Shown here: positions 7,607 through 11,641 of the stretch, in pieces | How the letters are laid out: the number at the start of each line of letters is the position of its first letter | Numbering within the stretch: the first letter of the stretch is position 1 | Assembly (NCBI GenBank): GCA_902984215.1 | Contig: CADWAF010003854.1 | Span: 1-11,641 of the forward strand | Length of the DNA stretch: 11,641 bases | Source of the DNA: Willaertia magna | Taxonomy: Eukaryota; Heterolobosea; Eutetramitea; Acrasida; Naegleriidae | Direction: 5' to 3' | Notes under the pieces: generated by a model | What the model was told of the DNA's origin: nothing | Database searches by the model: none | Seen by the model: only the letters and a program-made list of their open reading frames with translations | Made by a program: the position numbers and the translations under genes

Positions 7607-7616
7607 ATGGGAATAA
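7591..7616 (+). promoter_or_regulatory. Two tiny upstream frames at the papain-like gene start
   Basis: ATG-GTA-TGA occupies 7591-7599, and a second ATG at 7596 opens six codons that stop at 7616, past the main ATG at 7607. Both would lower initiation at the main start if the leader includes them. Confidence 0.35.
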
Positions 7617-9573
7617 CAACATCTACACAAACAAGCAAACAAACAACAAACCATCAAAAAAGAGCTTCTAACGATACTAAACAATATGATGATGAAAATC
7701 CATACAGTGGAATTTATCAAAATGAAAATACTTTAATTAACAATAATAAACACCAATCAAACGATTTGACAACAACCAAACAACAAAATAATAGCACTGA
7801 AGATAATACCAACAACAACCAAAGGTGCAGTCAACAATACCAAACTAAACCCATTCTAGAAATGGACGAGTGTAAAATAGAAAATAATAATGATTATTAT
7901 CTAAATCTACATAGTCATAATGAAGATAGTAGAAGACCTTCTTCTATCTCTTCAACAATCATCCCTATTGATACGGGAAAGGCTAATTTTGAATTTCCGC
8001 ATCATTCACATCATAGTCATTCAAACAACAACAATAGGGTTTCTTTTTGTTCAACTACCTCACCTTCTTCTCCACCTTTTGATTCATCCTATAATCAACA
8101 TCAAACAAACCTTTTCCCAACTTTAAGTCTAACCGAACGATTGAAACTAACTCCAGAAGAATTTGAAACCTACAAAGAGCAAGTAAGTATTAACATGATT
8201 AACACACAGTAATAATAATCATTTGGCGCCAATTTTTAATTAAAACTTAAAATCTACAAAAATAATGAATTCATTTAACCTGCGGTAATTTTCTTTTTCT
8301 CTAGGTAGCAAAGCCTGTTTACGATAAAATATTAAAATCAAGGCCTTTGATGGTAAAATGTGGATTTAATGAAGATTATATTAAAGAATTTGCATTTGAG
8401 TTAGCTGACGAGGAAGAATTAAAAAAGACATATTTAACAACGGATTGGGTTGAAACAGCAAAGTTATTAAAGAAAACAAGAAGTATAACTGAAAGTAATA
8501 TAATTAATTCTGAGACAACCCAACAACCAAATATTTCTAATGTAATTTCTGGGATAACTCAATCGGAAAGATCGGAAAGGAATAGTTTACTTTTACCTCA
8601 CCAAAATCTACTTTGGGATATAAGAAGAGATTCAATGTCATCAATAGAAGATGAGGTGAATAAAATTGTTGAAGAAAAGTCATCATTTGCGAAAGATTTT
8701 TTACAAGTTACCTCTAATGAAATGATTAATAATAATACTGAACATCTTTTTGATGATATTTTAATGAATAATAATACAAAAAATAATATTGAAGATAAAT
8801 TAACTAGAGAAATTAAAATTAAATTAATTATAACAGAGATTAATGCTGGTGCTCAAATGAAAACGATAAGACATTTTCTTTCACCTGTTTTACATAGAAT
8901 GAATGTTTTACCTGAAATAGGTTGGTTTCATAGCGCAATATTAATAGGGAAATGGAGACTTGATTTTAATGATTCAAGCATAGTTGTTCCTAGAAAGTTA
9001 GTTAGTCAAGCCGCTATAATTACAACAGATATAGATTCTATAACAACAATGACCGATTTAAATAGAATAATTGAAAATATGGCTAAATGTATTTGTCGTT
9101 GGAATAGAAATATAATTTATAAACAAACTGGGGGAGATAAAGTCACAACAGGAAATTGTCAAGATTTTGTTGAAGATTTACTTTCTTCAATTGGGGTGAG
9201 AATGAATATTACATCAAAGTGTGTTGCAAAATTTTTAAAACGTTTAAGAAAAACTGGAAAATGCTCTTTAGTTTTTGAAATGGATAAATCATTTAGAGAG
9301 AAATTTGATATTCAAGAAAAAAGAATGAAATTTAAAACACATGAACAATTGGATTTATTTATTTTTAAATTACTAGAGATATGTCCAAATTTTGCTACAG
9401 AATATTCAGATGAATGGATGTTATTACAATGTTTTGATAGAACTTATTGGTTAAAACATTTAACATATAATCATATTGAAGAATACCAACCTTCTTGTAG
9501 AATTGTAAATAACCAAAAAGTATTTAATTGTCCTTTTCAGGAACCTGAATTTTATCATTTACTAAAAGATTAA
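7607..9573 (+). CDS. Permuted papain-like (NlpC/P60-LRAT type) protein, putatively N-myristoylated (two exons)
   Basis: Exons are 7607-8182 and 8305-9573, giving 614 residues. The start MGITTSTQ fits the N-myristoylation pattern (Gly2, small residue at position 6). Residues about 9-165 are Gln/Asn/Thr/Ser-rich and disordered, with a His-rich patch (HHSHHSHS). A helical segment follows across the splice junction (LTPEEFETYKEQ joined to VAKPVYDKI). The core lies at about 360-520: GWFHSAILIGKWRLDFNDSS (H401, D412, N414), then TGNCQDFVEDLLSSIG (C477). The order His, polar residue, then Asn-Cys-x-x-Phe is that of circularly permuted papain-like folds (LRAT, HRASLS, some NlpC/P60), which are acyltransferases, amidases or peptidases. 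I recall similar uncharacterised proteins in amoebae. The C-terminal 90 residues hold further Trp/Cys/Phe motifs of unknown role. The activity is inference. Confidence 0.8.
8183..8304 (+). other. Spliceosomal intron (122 bp) of the papain-like gene
   Basis: The donor is GAGCAA then GTAAGT at 8183, and the acceptor is a pyrimidine tract ending TTCTCTAG at 8304; phase 0. Splicing merges two otherwise separate frames into one protein; unspliced, the frame ends at 8212. The intron carries a perfect E2F-like site (8222-8230), which is unusual. Confidence 0.88.
8222..8230. promoter_or_regulatory. E2F-like palindrome TTTGGCGCC inside the intron
   Basis: TTTGGCGCCAA contains TTTGGCGC on the plus strand and a near-identical match on the minus strand. 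It lies 128 bases before an in-frame ATG (8350, Met208), so an internal promoter making a shorter protein without the myristoylated tail is conceivable. Confidence 0.3.
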
Positions 9574-9704
9574 GTTTATTTTTATATACATAAATATATT
9601 GTGTAGTAATATAATGTACAAAATAAGAAAATGAAAATATGTGTACCATATAATCGTAGTACCTAGTAAAAAATATATAATTTAAATATAGAATTGTAAT
9701 TAAC

Positions 9705-10580
9705 TTAAACAGTCACATTTTCACCATTTACCAATAATCTTTCTCTTTCTAATTGCTCTTCAGCTGTTCCATAATCAAATTTAGATAAACCATTAATACT
9801 ATTTCCTTTACGGTGTTTTAATTCCATTTCTTTAACTAATAATTGATATTTTTTATAACTCCAATATTGTTTACCAATAATGAATACTAAAATAGTAATT
9901 GGGACCAATAACAAAACAACAATTAAACTAATGGATAAAGTTAAAGTATATCTATTTACAATACTTTCAGCAACTAATTCTTTAGAGAGAGTAACAAACT
10001 TTTCTTTTTCTTCTTCTTGTGAAAGTTTAGAAATTGTTGCATCTAATGTTTGACCAATAATACTTTTCATATCAACAGTATCTTTAAAGATTGATTTTAC
10101 TTGATTAATGACTTCTGGATTAGTTACATCTTTTAATAATTGTTTTGTTAAACGTAATGTAATTTGATTTTTAGATAATGCATCAAATACTTTATCAAAT
10201 TGTACATTTGTCACAACACCAGTTACATAATCAGAATATTCTGGTGAACTTAAATCTTCCATTACTCTATGTGTTACACTATCGACTAAATCATGTCTTT
10301 GTGTAATATCATTAATAATTTCATTGATAACGTTCTTCATTTCATTCTTAATAGTATCTTTAATTTCGTTACCAATCTTCTCCATTTCTTTTTTAATTTC
10401 ATTTATTATATCATGAATCCAATCACCAATGCCATTTGCGTCGGTTGTTGAGGCTGTGGTTTTACTTAACATTGTTTTTGCAATGTCCCTCGCCACTTTA
10501 TTATTGTCACTTACTACTAGAGAAGAAGAAAAGAGTAGAAGAAGTGAGGCTACTATTAGAAGAAAAGGAATTGTCTTCAT
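9705..10580 (-). CDS. Type I membrane protein with 11-mer amphipathic repeats and sorting motifs
   Basis: A 291-residue single-exon frame; I recognise no named family. Residues 1-24 are a clear signal peptide (basic n-region, FLLIVASLLLLF core, polar end). Residues 25-210 are the luminal or extracellular part, rich in Ile, Lys, Glu and Asp, with no cysteine and no N-glycosylation sequon. Within it, residues 51-92 show strict 11-residue spacing of hydrophobics (I51, I62, I73, V84 and I55, M66, I77, I88), as in lipid-binding alpha-11/3 helices. A single membrane segment covers about 213-236 (Leu/Ile/Val). The cytosolic tail of about 55 residues carries YQLL (245-248), a YxxPhi signal, and ERERLL (278-283), an acidic dileucine signal; both are AP-adaptor signals. 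This predicts an endosomal, lysosomal or contractile-vacuole membrane location (inference). A TATAAAA box lies 32 bases upstream. It is convergent with the papain-like gene, 131 bases apart. Confidence 0.8.
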   Translation of the reverse strand: MKTIPFLLIVASLLLLFSSSLVVSDNNKVARDIAKTMLSKTTASTTDANGIGDWIHDIINEIKKEMEKIGNEIKDTIKNEMKNVINEIINDITQRHDLVDSVTHRVMEDLSSPEYSDYVTGVVTNVQFDKVFDALSKNQITLRLTKQLLKDVTNPEVINQVKSIFKDTVDMKSIIGQTLDATISKLSQEEEKEKFVTLSKELVAESIVNRYTLTLSISLIVVLLLVPITILVFIIGKQYWSYKKYQLLVKEMELKHRKGNSINGLSKFDYGTAEEQLERERLLVNGENVTV

Positions 10581-10592
10581 ATTTTTATATTT

Positions 10593-10646
10593 CTTTCAGT
10601 TGACTGCTTTTTTTTATAAATTTTATTATCAACTATTAACTGAAAG
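10593..10646. repeat. Inverted repeat CTTTCAGTT ... AACTGAAAG flanking a TATA box
   Basis: The 9-base arms at 10593-10601 and 10638-10646 are perfectly complementary and bracket the minus-strand TATAAAA. The left arm overlaps AGTTGACT (10599-10606). A dimeric regulator binding site or a leader hairpin are options; neither can be proven here. Confidence 0.4.
10612..10618 (-). promoter_or_regulatory. TATA box candidate for the membrane-protein gene
   Basis: The minus strand reads TATAAAA, 32 bases before the start codon. If transcription begins about 30 bases downstream, the leader would be only a few bases long. There is no other ATG within 60 bases upstream of the start. Confidence 0.4.
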
Positions 10647-11115
10647 TAATTAAATTTTCAAAACACTTCCAATTTGTATTTGATTGACAAATTTTGTACA
10701 TGGATAGATTTAGGTTGAATAGAAAGTAGAATGTGTTTTATTTTGGAGAGAAACATGTTTTATATTCTTTCCTTTTTCATTGTAATTGAATGAGAAAAAT
10801 CTTAAGGTTAAAAATAACTTTGCCAAGAATTTACAATTTGTTTCTGTTTTCCAAAGAATAGACATAATTAAAAGTATCAAAGAATGAGGACCAATATTTT
10901 GAATTTACAAAGTTTCTCTTTCTTTGGTAAATCTAAAAACGTAGTACAACCTTAAAGTTTACCATTTTTAGTCAACGCAAAGCTGTTTTTTAACCGGATT
11001 AACTTTACAATTTTAGATATGTAAGTATTGATAGACCCTTTTGTGATCTAAAAGTTTTTAAGCTCACTAAAGTATTTTATTTTACAATACTATTGTACAA
11101 TAATTAAATTATAAT

Positions 11116-11367
11116 TTACTTCTTCTTATAAACTTTTGGTTTTGGTTTATAAGTATTTGGTTTCTTCTTATGTTGTCTCTTTTCAACTCCAAATAGAGTA
11201 CAAACCTTCTTCTTTTCTGCACAGACAGTTCTATCTACATGTCTAACACATTGTTTCTTACCACCAGTAAATTAATATTTAGCATAAACCTTATAACCAG
11301 GTGACTTCTTAATATATGTCTTGTAATACTTTCTCTTTGCACATTTCTTTTCTAATGAGGTTGTACT
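11116..11367 (-). pseudogene. Degenerate Lys/Tyr/Cys-rich gene remnant
   Basis: On the minus strand, 84 codons run from just after a TGA (11370-11368) to a TAA at 11118-11116, interrupted once by TAA at 11274-11272 and without an ATG. Both sides of the interruption look coding in one frame: KKCAKRKYYKTYIKKSPGYK before it, and GGKKQCVRHVDRTVC, KKKVC and a basic tail (PNTYKPKPKVYKKK) after it. Lysine is mainly AAG here, against mainly AAA in the surrounding genes, as expected of highly expressed genes in AT-rich genomes. The spaced cysteines and Lys/Tyr-rich tracts suggest a secreted, wall or basic structural protein, but I recognise no family. It could be a decayed gene copy, a terminal exon whose upstream exons are lost, or a real gene with a sequence error. 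Confidence 0.42.
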
Positions 11368-11641
11368 TCAACCTTATTATAATAATGATATTTATTTTAT
11401 TTGATATTATTGTTGTTATTTATATAATTAAAATATATTTAATATTATTTGTTATTTGAATATTGTTTTTTTTAGTAAAAACTTTTGTAATTATTTTAAC
11501 AACAATAATAATAAGCATCATACTTAGTAGTAGGATTCTCAATAGAATTAAGGATATCCTCCTCAAAAATTAAAAATAAACTTGTCAAATGCTTTGTTGT
11601 AAAATTAAAAAAATATAATCAATAATTTATATTAATTTTTT
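11368..11641. other. Very AT-rich right end with a possible second coding relic
   Basis: 274 bases with long A/T runs. On the minus strand a 40-codon frame without ATG (11618-11499, stop 11498-11496) ends in EEDILNSIENPTTKYDAYYY and two Cys, with AAG and GAG codons like the remnant to its left. It may be a second fragment of the same decayed gene. I see nothing else. Confidence 0.3.

Larger units (their letters stand above)
10581..11115. other. Non-coding stretch upstream of the membrane-protein gene
   Basis: 535 bases with no convincing coding frame on either strand and no recognisable tRNA or other RNA gene. It holds the probable promoter of the membrane-protein gene: a TATA box at 10612-10618, and the inverted repeat CTTTCAGTT/AACTGAAAG (10593-10601 and 10638-10646) around it. 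The rest is ordinary AT-rich sequence and the 3' flank of the degenerate gene. Confidence 0.55.

Noticed and set aside
8183..8349. Two separate plus-strand genes (7607-8212 and 8347-9573)
   Set aside because: A GTAAGT donor and CTCTAG acceptor in phase 0 join them. The second frame as delimited would begin with TTG and lacks the 14 codons after the acceptor.
10429..10653. Plus-strand 74-residue frame
   Set aside because: It is antisense to the signal peptide region of the membrane-protein gene and its promoter, with no independent support.
11272..11274. In-frame TAA as evidence for a variant genetic code
   Set aside because: TAA is the terminator of the PX, Lys/Glu-rich and papain-like genes in this window, so reassignment is unlikely.
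11359..11373. GGTTGTACTTCAACC as a tRNA B box or T arm
   Set aside because: It is a 5-base hairpin, but no acceptor stem, A box or cloverleaf can be built around it.
1..11641. CRISPR array, insertion sequence, rRNA or bacterial operon
   Set aside because: No regularly spaced repeats, transposase frames or rRNA-like stretches are visible, and introns mark the DNA as eukaryotic.

Overview
This is eukaryotic nuclear DNA from an AT-rich, probably unicellular organism. Four short spliceosomal GT-AG introns (45, 49, 85 and 122 bp) are needed to restore reading frames and protein domains. The recognisable domains are PX, TOG, TACC, 2H phosphoesterase and a permuted papain-like fold. Lysine and leucine are mostly AAA and TTA, genes are packed a few hundred bases apart on both strands, and there are no operons or Shine-Dalgarno sites. 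The taxon is inference only: DUF4116-like repeats, tiny introns and this amoeba-type papain-like protein suggest a free-living amoeboid or amoeboflagellate protist (Heterolobosea or Amoebozoa). I cannot decide between them.

Layout, left to right: (1) the N-terminal part of an unrecognised Phe/Leu/Ile-rich protein, minus strand, running off the left edge (start codon at 980); (2) a two-exon DUF4116-like plus PX-domain protein, minus strand (2384 to 1340); (3) a Lys/Glu-rich hypothetical protein, plus strand (2766-3440); (4) a 2H phosphoesterase, minus strand (4167 to 3547; the reading frame continues upstream to a TTG, but the first ATG is at 4167); (5) a three-exon gene, minus strand (7253 to 4316), whose 947-residue product carries a CLASP-type TOG domain and a C-terminal TACC coiled coil in one chain; (6) divergent from it, a two-exon gene, plus strand (7607-9573), for a potentially myristoylated protein with an LRAT/NlpC-like His...Asn-Cys core; (7) a single-pass membrane protein with a signal peptide, an 11-residue-periodic amphipathic helix and endosomal sorting motifs, minus strand (10580 to 9705); (8) at the right end, a decayed Lys/Tyr/Cys-rich gene with an in-frame stop, then very AT-rich sequence.

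The most notable item is gene 5. TACC proteins normally recruit a separate TOG-array protein (XMAP215/ch-TOG/Alp14) to microtubules. Here a TOG domain of CLASP type and a TACC domain are fused, with a linker full of Ser/Thr-Pro sites. Half of the TOG domain lies in the same uninterrupted reading frame as the TACC domain, so the fusion does not depend on splice prediction.

The genes do not form an obvious pathway. Several touch membranes or the cytoskeleton: PX binds phosphoinositides, TOG-TACC microtubules, the myristoylated protein and the type I protein membranes. Recurrent regulatory-looking features are E2F-like GGCGC sites in otherwise GC-poor DNA and very short upstream ATG frames just before four of the start codons.
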